Made by a program: the position numbers and the translations under genes
Part shown: one piece after another, positions 47,499-60,830 of the stretch
Layout of the letters: the number at the start of each line of letters is the position of its first letter
Numbering within the stretch: position 1 is the first letter of the stretch
The notes under the pieces: generated by a model
Told to the model about the DNA's origin: nothing
Databases searched by the model: none
Seen by the model: only the letters and a program-made list of their open reading frames with translations
Assembly (NCBI GenBank): GCA_009823395.1
Contig: CM020510.1
Coordinates: 17,588,273-17,652,272, forward strand
DNA from: Thamnaconus septentrionalis
Lineage: Eukaryota; Chordata; Actinopteri; Tetraodontiformes; Monacanthidae
Direction of reading: 5' to 3'
DNA: 64,000 nt

Positions 47499-50400
47499 TA
47501 CTACGAGAGAGCATTGAAAATGGGAAATTTTCATCTGGACTGTATTTATATATTTAAAAAAAACTAATAAAATATGATTGCATGCATTTGTTATTTTTAT
47601 CGGCCGCCACTTTCTCCTCTTCTTCTATCCTCCAAATTTACAATAAGCGAGGGATGCGGCGCGCACTGCTGTCGCCCATTTGCTGCATAATTGAAAGTTA
47701 ATGTCCTAATAAGGAGAAGCGGTTCAGCGAAGTGATTGTTGCAGTCGAGACGTGCGACTTCATTCGGGGCCGTTCCAATCTCCGCGGCACGGGAGGAAGT
47801 GATTAAAAACTCTGGGGGTGAGTGTGCACAGATTTCAGTCTTGGTCACCATCTGGAAAACAGCTCCAGCCCATCTATAAAGCCCCCACCCTGCCCCCCAC
47901 CACCTCCACCACCAGCTCCACCACCACCACCACCACTCCAGCTCAGGATGAGCACTCCGTTGAAAATGGGTTAATATTGCAACTCAACTAAAGGTTACGT
48001 TTCCCGGCTGATTGCTGACATTCTCAGCACGTAGCACTGCAACCAGATGGGTTTTTTTTTTTTTTATTACTATTTCAGCCGTGGAATAAAACAAATCCAG
48101 TCAAGTGCCCTGTCTGAGTTATTGGGAATTTACGATCTCTTTAACAGCCCCATTTGTTTTTGGCCGAATCCTGAGCCTCCTCACTGGGTATCCAGACACT
48201 CTGAAAACTCAGCTCTCTGTTTTGGTGTAAGTGACACGTTTGGGAGGGGTAGTGTTTGTGAAGTGACATTTAGGTGGACCCACTCGTTAGCAAACCCCGA
48301 AGAATTTTCTTCCTATATAAATGTTTGTCTTTCTCCTGAAAATCAGATTTTTGGTGCGTTTAACAGTGAATTTTTTTTTTTTTGTTTCCCAACTCTGTGA
48401 TTCAGCCCACGATCCTTTGACTGCAGAAATCAAAGACCCCCATCATCATCTGACGGCGTTACACAGCTCCTGCAAAATTTGCCGTCCGTCCTTTCAGTGG
48501 CTGTTGTGCCGCTTCTTTGTTGCATCGACTGCAAGAAGGAAGACACAAATCATTTTGTGGTGTTTTCACCCCCCTTAGAAAATCCATATTATACACATTT
48601 TGCCTGCCAACTCAAAGAATGTGGTCGAAGCAGATTATTATTTGCACTTTGCAATTAAACATTGTGCATTGACAGGGGCAGATGTTGCCTTTGAAAAGCT
48701 GAGACATAAATATTGCTCCCTAGAATGGCAACATGAAAAAAAGTAGGCAGTTCTGTACTTTTTCTAAAAGCTCCAATAGCTGTCTTTGGAAATAGTCGTT
48801 ATAATCATAGACTCAACCAGGTGGAAGACTAGAGGCTTGAATTGAGACCCCCAGAACCCGGAATAAGCTACAATGCCGCTCCTGAAAACTCCTGAGTGCT
48901 CACTGGACAAAGTATGCAAGCAGCTCCCGCCTCCTCTCGAGAGTGTCGGACATTTTTGCATACGGTGTGTATCTGTCTCCGAGGGCCACAGTTTGTTTCT
49001 TCCGTTGTGTGGAATTTGGCTGGAAGTGCCGAGTGTGAATGTCTGAGTGTTTGTGTCTATGTGTGTACGGCTACGCCAAGGCTGCCAGGCTTTCGAGTAG
49101 GGAAGCAGGGGGTCTGGCTGGATGGGAAGAGCACGAGACGAGTCTGCTCCTCCGACACGGGCCGAGCCGCGAGGTACGGCACTAATGCAGGAGGGTAGGA
49201 ATATTGTAAGAACAGGGACGGGAAATATGAAAAGAGAATCAGACGAGGGCCTGAGGGAAGGCTGATAGAATCGAAGAGTCGGTCAGTTCATTCCTGGCAG
49301 AAGAGAATCAAGTGGGGAAGGAAGTGGAAGCTCAGTGATGAGCTCATGCGCCGGCCGGCCGAGCGAACTCCCTCCTCTGGTCTCTTGGTTTCCACCGCGC
49401 TTGAGACTCTCTGTTTCAAGAGTTTCCCCCAACAACACCCCCACCCCACCCCCATTCCAGTCGTTCGTTTCCCTTCCAGAGCACGTGCTGCAAAAACGAC
49501 CCCGTTGCGTCCTCGACGCGCCACTTCAATCGGCAACACTCGAGATACCCGCTGAGTCTATTTTCGGCGACCTCGATTCCGGTTTTTTCGCGTGCGTGGA
49601 TCGAGGTGCCCCCGAGCAGGAAATTAGACGCACGCACACACAAGCGTACGGCAAATTTCTCAACGCAACAGAAGGCACGGACTCGACGCCGTCGAGGTTT
49701 TGGTCTGCGTGGTTCGCAACAGGAACTTGAAACAATTTACTTTCAATTAGAAGTTACACACGAACATGATAAAACACAGCTGGAGATGATTAAAAGCACT
49801 GAGAAAAAAAAAAGCTTTTCGGTGCTTCTTGTCGTCAGCGATGGAGAAGGAGTGAAAAGTCTGCGGTCGAGTAATGCTGACATGAACAGCAAAGCCACCT
49901 CAAATTAAACTGTTGTTTGCCCCGGGAAATCACTTGTCGCCACTTCCCATGTGAGCTTTCTTAGTTCTCCAATGATATTGCGCTCCAGCAACCGTGCGGT
50001 GCAGAGCCAGTGGGCCACTTCAGAGTCGCAGGCGGCGCACGGTACCTGGTGGCGTGGATGGATGGAGTGTGAATTTCTGAAAAGGCAAAGGCAGCAGTTG
50101 AGCTTGTTTAAAGCACTTAAACTAATCCCTTCTTCAACCAAAGAACATGTCCAAAGGTGATGGCTTCCATATATATATATATATTCCAGACTATCCCTCT
50201 GTAGTTCAAAACATCTAAGCCTGATACTGGCACCAACGTCTCTCCCTGTTACTTGGTGCAGCCACATACTGTAAAGCGTCAGAAATAAAACAAACAATGC
50301 ACTTTATTGAAACGCCCAAAAGGTCTTTAATTGCTCGATGTGTGCGAACAGGAATTTACAGATCATTGATGCCCAATTAAAATAACAGGAAACCAAGGGC

Positions 50401-50557
50401 TTGCTTTGGTGCGCATATTCATTCTACCAAACAGTTGTTAATTCCACAATTTGCTCTTGCCTTTGTCTTAGTTTTATTCTATATTGTGAAGCATGTGAAG
50501 GCAGATCCCAAGTGCACTTGAGGCTCACTGTCATCTTTGAGAAAAAGGGCAGCACCA

Positions 50558-50594
<37 letters not shown>

Positions 50595-53500
50595 GTCTGA
50601 TTTATGTGGACGTAGCATAAACTTCTGGCTATCATTGTTTGTTTCCAGCAGATTATATTTAGCCGAGCTATCAGCCAAGGCCTTCTGGTGCAGTTGAAGA
50701 GGTTAGACCATGGAGTAAAATATTCCTCAGCCCCTTTTTGCGTCCTCGTTCGTTTTGCTCTCACTCTTTGAAGAGGTCATCCACCCCTCGAGATCCCCCT
50801 CCCCCCTCCCCCCACTCTTCTAATTGCACTTAACGTTTCTGTTTCCTCTTCCTCCAACCCTTGAACTCCTCAGTCAGAGAGCGGGATTTCAGGTCAGGAA
50901 ATCTGCAGGCTTGGTCTTCTCTACCCTCTCAGCCCCATGGTTGCGAGTGAGTCGGGCGAAGAATAAAAAGTCTGGCTACTTGGCAGTCACACTTTCAGTT
51001 GTGAGATAATGCGATAGAGGATGGGTGTGGAACAGATATCATGCATTATTTCACTGCAAGGTCGTTTCTGTTCAGGTCAATAGACAACCTATAGCATAGC
51101 AGGGTTTCGCAGCAGTCGGCCAGGTTGACATGTTTTTCTTGCCTTCTCCAGCGCTTACGTCACACGATTATGAGACACTAATGACCACATGTGATCCTGC
51201 AAATGGAAAGACACAGATACAACGGATACATAATCCCCGTCACCGCCGACCAGTTCCACTGCATCGTTCAGGCCCTGGATGATATGTAATGACCAGCTGT
51301 TCTGCATTAATGTTGCTAAGCTACGTACATGACTTGTAAGTAGCAGGAGCAAGATCTAAGTGCTTACAATACAGATCGTTAATTGCAGTTGGAGTTTTCT
51401 CTTTTTCGCCGCCGCGTCTGACGCGCCCGGCCAGATGTGAGATGAAGTATTAGCAGTGCGATTGCAAGTGTTTAGCTGCTCTTTTGATCTGCGCATACAT
51501 ATCCACTGTACATCCTGTGGCGATCTGTGTTGCATTAGCGTTGAAAGAAAATGACTCGTGGGTGGGCGGAGTGCACCAGAGAGTACTTCTCATATAGAGT
51601 GCGTAAAAGCGGCTTTAAAGGTGGATTATAATGTTTTTATATCTATATTTTTGTCATTGTTTAACACTCATGCCCGTTAGTGAACAAATGACAGAAGTGT
51701 AAATTGATAGAATAGAGCGGAAACGTAATGCTAATAGTGTGGCTCTGGAATTTATCCAAAACTTATTCAATCATCATCCTCTCAAAGTGAATTTGAGCCG
51801 TCACACATCCACACAGTTGTCTGTGTGTCCTCGTACTTGCGGAGCGGGGAACACGCCCAGGGAAGAAGGTATTATCTGCGCGAGCGCTGCCCCCCATCCG
51901 CAACACAAAACCCCATTCTTTTGCCCGCAACCCGAGTTCCTCGCTAATGGACAATGAGTCTCTGGAGAAGGGGCGTGAGAGGGAGTGATGGAGAGGCAAG
52001 AGTTAAGAATGAAAACATGTGAGCAGCTGGAGGTGGAAAATCTATACGCTGAGTATAATGTTGAGAGCGAAGACCCTTGAAAGGGTTCGGCGGCGCGAAT
52101 AAAGCCGGTCGCAGATTTTCGGAATCATGCCGAAGACGAATTGCGAGGGGGGAACTTTCTTTCTCCTTCCTAGGGGGCGGGGGGGGACCGGTCAGCTGGT
52201 ATTAGATTTTAGAAAATACGGCCGAGCAGGAGTGCTTCCCCGCTCGCCTCTCTGTCATCATTATCACCCACCGTCGTGCTGTTTCATGACTATTTCATGA
52301 CCTTTGTTTCTGTCAACTCCCAGCCTTCCTGAGTGTATAATACTGTACAACCGGAGGGCTTGCTGGGAAACCAGGCGAGCGAGCCACCTCGTTTATCCTT
52401 GTTTTCCTGTTTTCAACATGAGCAGCGTTGCTCTCAGTGAGAACCTGATAGTTTTGCCAGGTGTGAGCCAGTGTCTCGGAATAGGCCACTGGCCATGCAT
52501 GCGGCCCGCTGCCGCCAAATCACGTAGCGTCGGAGAACGGCTCAGTGCAGCGTGTTGCAACGTGTTTTTAAAATTAGTTGAACGGCCGTCAACGGCTTAA
52601 TTGAAGCGTTCGCGGCGGCCAACTTGTCTTTTTGGCTGATTTGCCGGTATTAGTTCTCCAGATGCTTAACTGAACTGGTATTGTTGTTTCAATGACACAT
52701 TACTTTCACTCCTTGAGCAGTCGGCCGTGCAAATTGCAAGGTTCGAGAGTAAAACATCCCCACATGAAGGAGGCGTCGAGTTAAGCCAACGGTTAAGCAA
52801 CTCTCGCATCACTTGTGCAGAATGTCTTCAGAGTTGCCCTGCAGCACAGTTCGCAGTTCAGAAACTGCGGAATGTATTATGGATTCTTATGGACACAGTC
52901 TGTCAGATATTCGATGAATAAATAATTTCAGCATCGCACCTAAAGTCAAATTTGAATTGGATCGGCTTCAACATTTACAATGTTCTCGTTCCAACCAAAT
53001 ACTACAGCAAAAAAAAAATAGTTAAAAAAGTTTTTACTTGAAGCTATGGGTAAGTTGCACAGATTCATGTCGCTTTGTTACTATTGCAGTTACCCCAAAC
53101 TCTTGGGTGACTGTCTCTGGCTAACCTTTCCTCTCCGGTGCGTAATGACCGGAATGCAGCACCCCCACCCGCGTGGAGTCTGCATGATCTCTGCACGTAG
53201 CACGTGTTGTGATTAACTTCACGGGTTGCAGCGAATAGTTGGCTTGACTGGACTGCAAACACCCTGCAGATGTGCACCACCATCCGCGGCCTCTCCTGTC
53301 GCTGAGACAGTCGGGGACCGAACAAAGGCAAAGATTTGCCCGGTCCAAGGCAAAGTGTGTGCAAAGCCTGTGCTTGTTTTGACTCTGTTGAGACGGATCG
53401 CCCGGTGCCATTAGAGAAAACGGGAGGAGACACCAAAGGGGAAATTGAGTTTGCGGTGGTTTTCGTGGCCGGCAGGGTCGAATGAGAGCGATGTGGTGGC

Positions 53501-56500
53501 TCAGACCCTCGACCCTGAACTCATCCATTTCTTACCACGCCCCTGCCCACCCCCCTGAGGGGATTCCAATGTGAGGATCACATGACCCAGGCCACTGACC
53601 TCTTTCCCATCCCCCCCCTTTGCCCATTCTTTTCTATACCGCCGTATACTTCTGCTCCAGCAAACACCTTCCACTCCTTCCTGCATCCTCCCTTCCGCCG
53701 CTCACCCCCCGTGCGCACCATGTTCGAGGGTCAGGGGCAGATGCAACGCAGGCCCTATCCTATCTTTATCTGCAACCCCTAAACATCCTTTGGCCTCGAG
53801 ACAGTGGTATGTCGCTGGATCTGTGCACCAGACCCCCAGGCCCAGCGCCTGGTGGAACTGGGAGACTGACAACAACTCCTGCTCTGAGCTCAGTGGAGCT
53901 CGGGCTGGAGTGTCGTTCCTGACTGTAGCAAGAGGAAATGTGTTCCCGGGACCAGATGCATTGTTTGAGATGCCACCCTGCCAGCAGACAGGTTATTCAA
54001 ACAGCTGAATTGTGCAGTTATGGCCAGCACTCTACTTATATTGTGGTTGTCAGTTTTGCAGGGGAAGAACGGGCAGTCTCAAGAGATGTCTTATTTCCTT
54101 TCATTGTGAGCCGCTGCCATTTCTAAACCATTGCATCCTCCAATCACTCAGGGCTGAGCATTTGCACAGTCTGTTCACTTCTCACAATGGCATGTCAGTC
54201 TGACAGAAAATAGAATTCCAATTCCTTTGTGCGCCGTCGCATTTGCGGTCACGTCTCATTTTTTTATCACAAGAGGGAACCCTGCGCTCACTTTTAACCA
54301 CGCTTTGGTTTTTAGTTGACGGCTACAAAATGTGTACGGACTTGCATATTCACACACACCATTTGGCCGAGTGTTGGAAAAGAGAGGTGGGGTCAGTCAA
54401 GCAGATGTTCAGCGAATGAGTCTGTTAGTGTTGAACATTGCTGGTCTGCAGGCCCAGGGGGATAAAAGGGGAGAGCTTGACTTCATTTAATCCAGACACT
54501 CTCACCACAGGTCACAAACATGACCTATTTCACACATGATGTGATTAGCAGCGTGACGTCAGCATGAGTGCCACAAATGCATGTGCATATTATTACTATT
54601 TTCCACAGCAACAGATAGGGTGATGATCAATGTCGGGGTCATGAAGCAAAATTAGTAGAAACAGCTGGAGCTTTTTCCTGTTACAGTCCATCATTATTAT
54701 ATCGACTATTAACTGTTCACTACTGGGTCGAGCCAGCTCGCAGCAGGACACTCTGGGTTGAGCTGCAGCTCACTTCAACCTTTATTGCACAGCAAGCAGT
54801 CCAAAAAGGCCTTATCACTACAGTTGCAGTACAGAATTCGGTAATCATTTGATGTATGTTTAATAATAGTCAGCATAATCCGCTGTATGCTGTAACAGTA
54901 CTCAATCATAGCAATAGCAATTAGAAGGCGACCACTGATGGATGGGCTCCACTGGATTATTTGATTGCACTGTAAATGTCGGTGTCGGCGTGAGGCTGGC
55001 CAGCAGGAGGAGGATTGTTCACATAAATAAAGAATGAGTTTTATTTGGCTGTATATCCAGAAACACCAGGTCGTGTTTTTGTGGAAGGGGATTGTTGAGG
55101 TCATCTCTTTTATATTGCAAACATGTTCCAAGTCTTGGCACAGGTGCACCTTGTTTATTCTAAGAGCATAGCTAGGTTTCCTGTTGTACATCTAATCAAG
55201 GACCTATAACGGCTTGAAATGTTTCCAGTTAGTGTACACAAAGTCAAAAAAGTACATGTGCATTAAACAAAGTTGCAAAATATTTTTGGAAAGAAGGATT
55301 CTCGAATGAGCTCTCGTTCCATGTTCATATAAATAAAGTAGATAGCAACAAGCGGACTGAGAGCAGTGCATACCACATTTCCTTTCCATCCCCGTTAAAA
55401 GGAATACAGGTTTCTAACCCTGGGTGTCTTTATACATTTTTCAGAAACGTTTCCCCCGCAAATATCAAAACACAAGATATTCTTTTTGATGTTGACACGC
55501 CGGCATCTGGTTTCTGTACTATACACCTGGAGAAACACAAGGAGGTGTTGCCTCAGTAATGTGAAATCACACCCAAATTGGAATATGCTGCTTTGAAACC
55601 AGGGTTGGAAGGATTTCTTTTAATTGTATATCTTGAACTTAGTACTTAGCTGTTCAAATAAAAGGTACAGGGGGACATACATTAAATACAACTAATCAGT
55701 GTGACAGCCACTGGGGTTTGAAGTTACTTTGTGTCTGCTATGTATTTTGCTCTTCTGTGTCACACTCCTACCATTTCCTATTCTCCGTCTACTGCTCTGG
55801 CTTGCTGCCGTTGGACTTTGAAGTTCCTCTTTGTGCGTTCACAGTTGTGTGCTGTCTGACAAACTCAATTCAGCAGTCATGAAGGCTTTGTCAGCTTTTG
55901 TGCTCTCTCTCTAAAGAGCTATTCATGTTTAATAATGGTTTTAATGTCTGTTTCACTACATTAGCACTACAGTTAAGACATGGAGGGGGTGGTCTCACAC
56001 TGAAGGTTTGTGTGCTGGCTGTCTGAGAAGATTTTTCTTCTTTACAAATTATGCCATCAGAGAGTGCTAATTCATGGAGAGCATCTCTAGTTCTTCACCC
56101 TCTCATGTCTTCTTTTGTATCTCATGGACCGTTTGAAATAATCCTGAGTGGCAGCTTAACTTTAGCTCTATGCATGTTTCCATATGTCCATGCTTGTTCA
56201 TCATATGTGGTATATATGCTGAACCTTCTTTGATCTGTTTGCAATGGGCCATTCCGTTAGAAGCGTAGCAGAACATTTTTTCTTCTTCTAGGAAAATGAG
56301 TCAGCCAACAGGCGTTGCAGCATTTTGAATACAGATGGCTTTCCCTAGTTGGCCAATTAGTAAGTTTAGCTGTGAAAGGCATATCTGCTTTCATCTTTTG
56401 TATTTGTCTTTCACTGTGGGTACAAGGAGCTTCTCAACTTTGTGGTAGTGCAGTGTTTGCTGTTAAACTTTGTGCATCTTTTAATTGTGCAATTAAAAAA

Positions 56501-56910
56501 AAAAAACATTTTTCCAATGTTGAGGACAATGACACAACAAATCATGTTGTTATTTATTTTTTTTTTTTTAGCAGAAAACAAGAAAAACACTCGATAACAT
56601 CAACATTCAGAGTTGAAGGCAGCCTTGCCGGTATGAATGAGCCGTGGAAAATCCTAAAAATGTTTCTTTGACTGAACTACAGCAGGGTTAACTAATGTGC
56701 TGGATTGTTTCAGCTTTGCCACTGACCTCAATCCTTTCAGGAAACATTTGGTTGGGAAATTGAATCACAGATTATTAACAGCACACAGGCGCACACCAGG
56801 AATCCAGACGTCGGGCACAAAAGTGTTTCTGTTAATTTAGCCTGTTATTTGCTTAGATTGTTGTTTTTGTAATTATTCTGTAGGATTAATTAATTTCATC
56901 TGTCTTTCAG
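47499..56910 (+). other. arhgap35 intron 1, last part
   Basis: No coding gene. It contains a CCA-rich run (47900-47938), a GT repeat at 50563-50590 and a short TA run at about 50169-50184. Homopolymer runs lie at 56495-56506 and 56557-56571. The intron ends with acceptor CTGTCTTTCAG at 56910. Open frames have no recognisable domains. Confidence 0.5.
50563..50590 (+). repeat. (GT)14 microsatellite
   Basis: A pure GT run of 28 bp. Confidence 0.95.
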
Positions 56911-57022
56911 GTCCAGGCCCCAGCCCAGTGATCCCATCTTGCATGGAAACCCTCCTACCTTGGAAGCCTTCTCTTCTCCCTAAAGCCAGCGGCTAACGTA
57001 GCAGGATGAGCTTCTGCCAGCG
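56911..57022 (+). other. arhgap35: arhgap35 5' UTR within the giant exon, with two upstream ORFs
   Basis: It starts after acceptor CTGTCTTTCAG. A 17-codon upstream frame (METLLPWKPSLLPKASG, stop 56994-56996) and a 6-codon frame (MSFCQR, 57006-57026) precede the main start. The stop of the second overlaps the main ATG as ATGA. This could lower translation of the main frame. Confidence 0.7.
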
Positions 57023-60000
57023 ATGATGATGGCCAAAAAGCAAGATGTCCGGGTACCCACCTACAACCTGGTTGTGGTTGGGCTGTCCGGCACGGAGAAA
57101 GAAAAAGGCCAGTGTGGCATTGGAAAATCCTGCCTGTGTAACCGCTTTGTGCGGCCAAGTGCAGATGACTTCTACCTGGACCACACCTCTGTTCTCAGTA
57201 CAAGTGACTTTGGAGGCCGTGTGGTGAACAATGACCACTTCCTTTTCTGGGGAGAGGTGGGACGGACTATGGAAGAGGGGCCGGAATGCCGTATGAATGT
57301 CGTTGAGCAGACCGAGTTTATTGATGATCAGACTTTTCAGCCACACAGAAGTACGGCACTCCAGCCTTACATTAAGAGGGCAGCTTCTACCAAGTTGGCT
57401 TCGGCAGAAAAGTTGATGTACTTTTGCACAGATCAGCTCGGACTGGAGCAGGACTTTGAGCAAAAACAGATGCCTGAAGGCAAGCTGATGGTGGACGGCT
57501 TCTTACTCTCTGTGGATGTTAGCAGGGGTATGAACCGTAGCTTTGAGGACCAGATGAAATTTGTCACCAACCTGTACAACCAACTAGCTAAAACTAAGAA
57601 ACCTGTGGTACTGGTCCTCACCAAATGTGATGAAGGAGTTGAGCGCTATATAAAAGATTCACACACTTTTGCCCTAGCCAAGAAAAACCTACAAGTTGTA
57701 GAGACTTCGGCACGCTCTAATGTCAATGTTGAGCTAGCTTTTCTCACACTAGTTCAGCTCATAGATAAAAGTAGGGGAAAGCCCAAAATTATCCCTTACT
57801 TTGAGGCGCTGAAGCAACAGAGTCAACAGATAGCCTTAGCCAAAGACCGCTATGAGTGGCTAGTTAGCCGAATTGTGCAGTATCATAATGAGAAATGGCT
57901 CCTTGTCTGTCAACGGATGCAGTCTGCCACAGAGTACAAGGATTATGTTTTCCTTGAGGGAACAGCAAAAGCCAAGAAGCTTTTCCAGCAGCATGTACAT
58001 CGACTTAAACAGGAGCATATAGAGAAACGCAGAAAGGCCTACCTTAGTACATTGCCACAAGCCCTGTCCGTTCTGTTACCCGAGTTGGATGAAATTGACC
58101 ACTTGAGCTGGTCAGGAGTTCAGAAAGTCTTGGAGACAAAAAGAGATTTTTGTCATTGGTTTGTAGTGCTGGATGACACCCCTTGGGAGACCACACCACA
58201 CATCGACAACATGGAAGATGACCGAATTCCCCAAGATCTCTTAGAGACTCCCCCGGCTGAAATGATCTATGAGACTCACCTGGAGCAGCTCCGCAATGAC
58301 CGTAAGCGTGCAGAGATGAGGTGGGAATTCAAAGAGAAGCTCAGTGTTTCTCCCTTCATTACACCTGGGAAACCATGGGAGGAGGCCCGAAGCTTCATCA
58401 TGAGTGAGGAATTCTACAAGTGGCTAGAAGAGCCTGAATATCTAGACATCTACAACAAACATCAAAAGGAAATCATTGACCGAGCCAAAGAGGACTTCCA
58501 GGAGCTGCTTCTCGAATACTCTGAGCTCTTCTACGAGCTGGAAGTTGATGCCAAGCCTAGTAAGGAGAAAATGGGAGCCATCCAGGAGGTGCTGGGTGAT
58601 GAGCAAAGGTTTAAAGCTCTGCAAAAGCTACAGGCAGAAAGGGATGCTTTGGTGTTGAAACACATTCACTTTGTCTACCACCCCACAAAGGACACCTGTC
58701 CCAACAGCCCCCACTGTGTCGACAGCAAGATAGAGCAGATTCTGGCTGCCAAATACCCTACCCGCTATGCAACATCAGACACCATAAGATCAGACTGTGG
58801 GAGGGCAGAACGGATAAATCTTGTGATTTTAGGCAAAGACGGGCTCGCCAGGGAGATGGCAAACGAGATAAGGTCCTTGTGCTCCAGCGATGACCGGTAC
58901 GTGTTAGATGGAAAGATGTATGAGTTAGCCCTTCGTCCAATAGATGGCAATGTACGTCTGCCCGTCAACTCCTTCCACACGCCGACCTTTACACCCCACG
59001 GGTGCCTGTGCTTGTACAACTCCAAGGAGTCCCTCTCTTATGTTGTCGAGAGTTTAGAGAAGCTTAGGGAGTCAACTATAAGCAGGCGGGAAAGGGAAAA
59101 CAGCTTAGCCCAACTCCCACTGTCCCTCCTTCTGGTCACCAAGCGGGGGGTGGGGTCCATCGGAGACATTGGCGGGGAGACGGCTCAGACTCTTATTCAT
59201 CAAGGGCAGCAGGTGGCAGGAAAGCTGCAGTGTGCATACCTAGACCCTGCCTCTCCAGGCATGGGCTACGGGCGAAACGTAAACGAGAGGCAGATCAACC
59301 AGATACTGAAGGGCGTCTTGGAATTGAGGAGAAGCATCGGGAGCAGTTCTCCACCCTTACCCATCACAACCTCGGGCTTCAGAGATTCTCCATCCCAGCA
59401 AGGTCTAGAGGCAGACCTGAGGATAGCCGTTTGCCTGATGTGTGGAGACACGTATGACTTAGACCAACTTCTCGCTCCTTTCCTGTCGCCCCAACACTGT
59501 CGTCCTGCATCCAGCCTCAGCAGTGGCACCTCTGTTCTGTTGGACTTGACCGTAGGAGCCCAGAGGCAGAATATTGAGTTGTCTCTGCTCTCCTTCCACT
59601 CCTCATTTGCACTCCGTAAGACCAGACTGGTCCACGGCTACATTCTGGTGTACTCCGCTCGCCGCAAGGCTTCCATGGAGACCTTGTGCGCCTTCCTGTG
59701 TGAGGTCCAAGACATAATACCAATCCAGTTACTGGCAGTGGGTGAGAATCAAATGGAACTATCAGACTCTGAGTCGGCAAAAGAACAGGTCAGTCAGGGG
59801 GAGGATTTGGCCCGTGAAATAGAGGCCAGATTTAACACAGTAATTTGTGGACACGGAGGAGTGGTAGGGGGGCTTCACAAGATTGACCTTTTTCAACCGT
59901 TCCTCAAGGAGGTGGTAGAGAAGCGCACGTTCATCGAAGCAACACACATGTACGACAATGTCGCCGAGGCGTGCACCAATGAAAGCGTCAGCCCCCGCTG

Positions 60001-60747
60001 TGGTTCCCCCAGTCCGGTGAACATTCTCATGGACTCGGAGGAAGACATCGACCCCTCACCACCGTATCCTTCCCTGAGGGACGATGGCGGTCTCGCAGGC
60101 TTCAAGCTACCCGATTCGGAATCAAGTGAACGTTTTCCGTCATTTCTGAGCTCAGCACGTTTGAGAGCAAGCTGAACAACAAGGTTCCGCCGCAAGTCAA
60201 GCCCAAGCCCGTTCGCAAGGTCAACCTCAACCCCTACGTGGACCAGCAGGGTGGCACAAACCGTCGCACCGTGCCGCAAGCCGTCACGTGGGCGCCCGGT
60301 AGCGATGGCGGCTATGACCCCTCGGACTATGCCGAGCCCATGGACGCTGTGAGCAAGCCCCGACCCTCAGAAGAGGAAACCATTTACTCTGTGCCTCATG
60401 ACAGCACGCAGGGCAAAATTATCACCATCCGCAACGCCAACAAAGGTCATTCTAATGGGAGTGCCGGGGGGAACGGGTCGGACAGTGAGGCTGACAGCAG
60501 CTCTCTGGAGCGCCGGAGAAAGTTGTCGGCCCTCGGCGTGAAGCCCAAACTTTACAGAGACCGATCCAAACGGCTCGGCAAGTTCAGCAGTTTTAGGACC
60601 AGTTTCTCAATAGGCAGTGATGATGAGATGGGAGGTCCGCCCAAGGCAAGCCTGGATGAGGGAGGAGCCCAGAAGGACAACTTGATAGAGGAAAGTGAAG
60701 ACCCGAAAAGGAGGAATATCCTGAAAAGTCTGCGCAGAAATACTAAG
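57023..60747 (+). CDS. arhgap35: p190RhoGAP-A (ARHGAP35), giant first coding exon, frameshifted
   Basis: p190RhoGAP-A switches off RhoA by stimulating GTP hydrolysis, downstream of adhesion and Src signalling. This exon carries all regions except the C-terminal RhoGAP domain. It starts [20 protein letters not shown]; the third ATG has the best Kozak context. An N-terminal GTPase-like domain (about 14-250) has P-loop GQCGIGKS at 29-36, TKCD at 200-203 and ETSA at 227-230. Four FF repeats lie at about 270-550, and two pseudo-GTPase domains at about 595-765 and 795-960. The phosphotyrosine sites for RasGAP, DYAEP and IYSVP, fall near residues 1103 and 1122 after frame correction. The open frame breaks at about residue 1037: the human-like [11 protein letters not shown] and everything up to RRNTK is in another frame. 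The exon ends at donor AAG|GTTAGT; later exons lie beyond the window. It matches A (GRLF1) better than I would expect for ARHGAP5. Confidence 0.95.
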
Positions 60748-60785
60748 GTTAGTATTTGTGGACCATCTGATTCTATGTAATACAA

Positions 60786-60790
60786 GTGTG

Positions 60791-60822
<32 letters not shown>

Positions 60823-60830
60823 TGCGCGCG
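60786..60830 (+). repeat. (GT)n(GCGT)n microsatellite
   Basis: GT units pass into GCGT/GC units, starting about 40 bp after the donor of the giant arhgap35 exon. Confidence 0.95.

Noticed and set aside
56993..57463. 156-codon minus-strand frame opposite arhgap35
   Set aside because: It is a shadow frame of the strongly conserved plus-strand coding exon.
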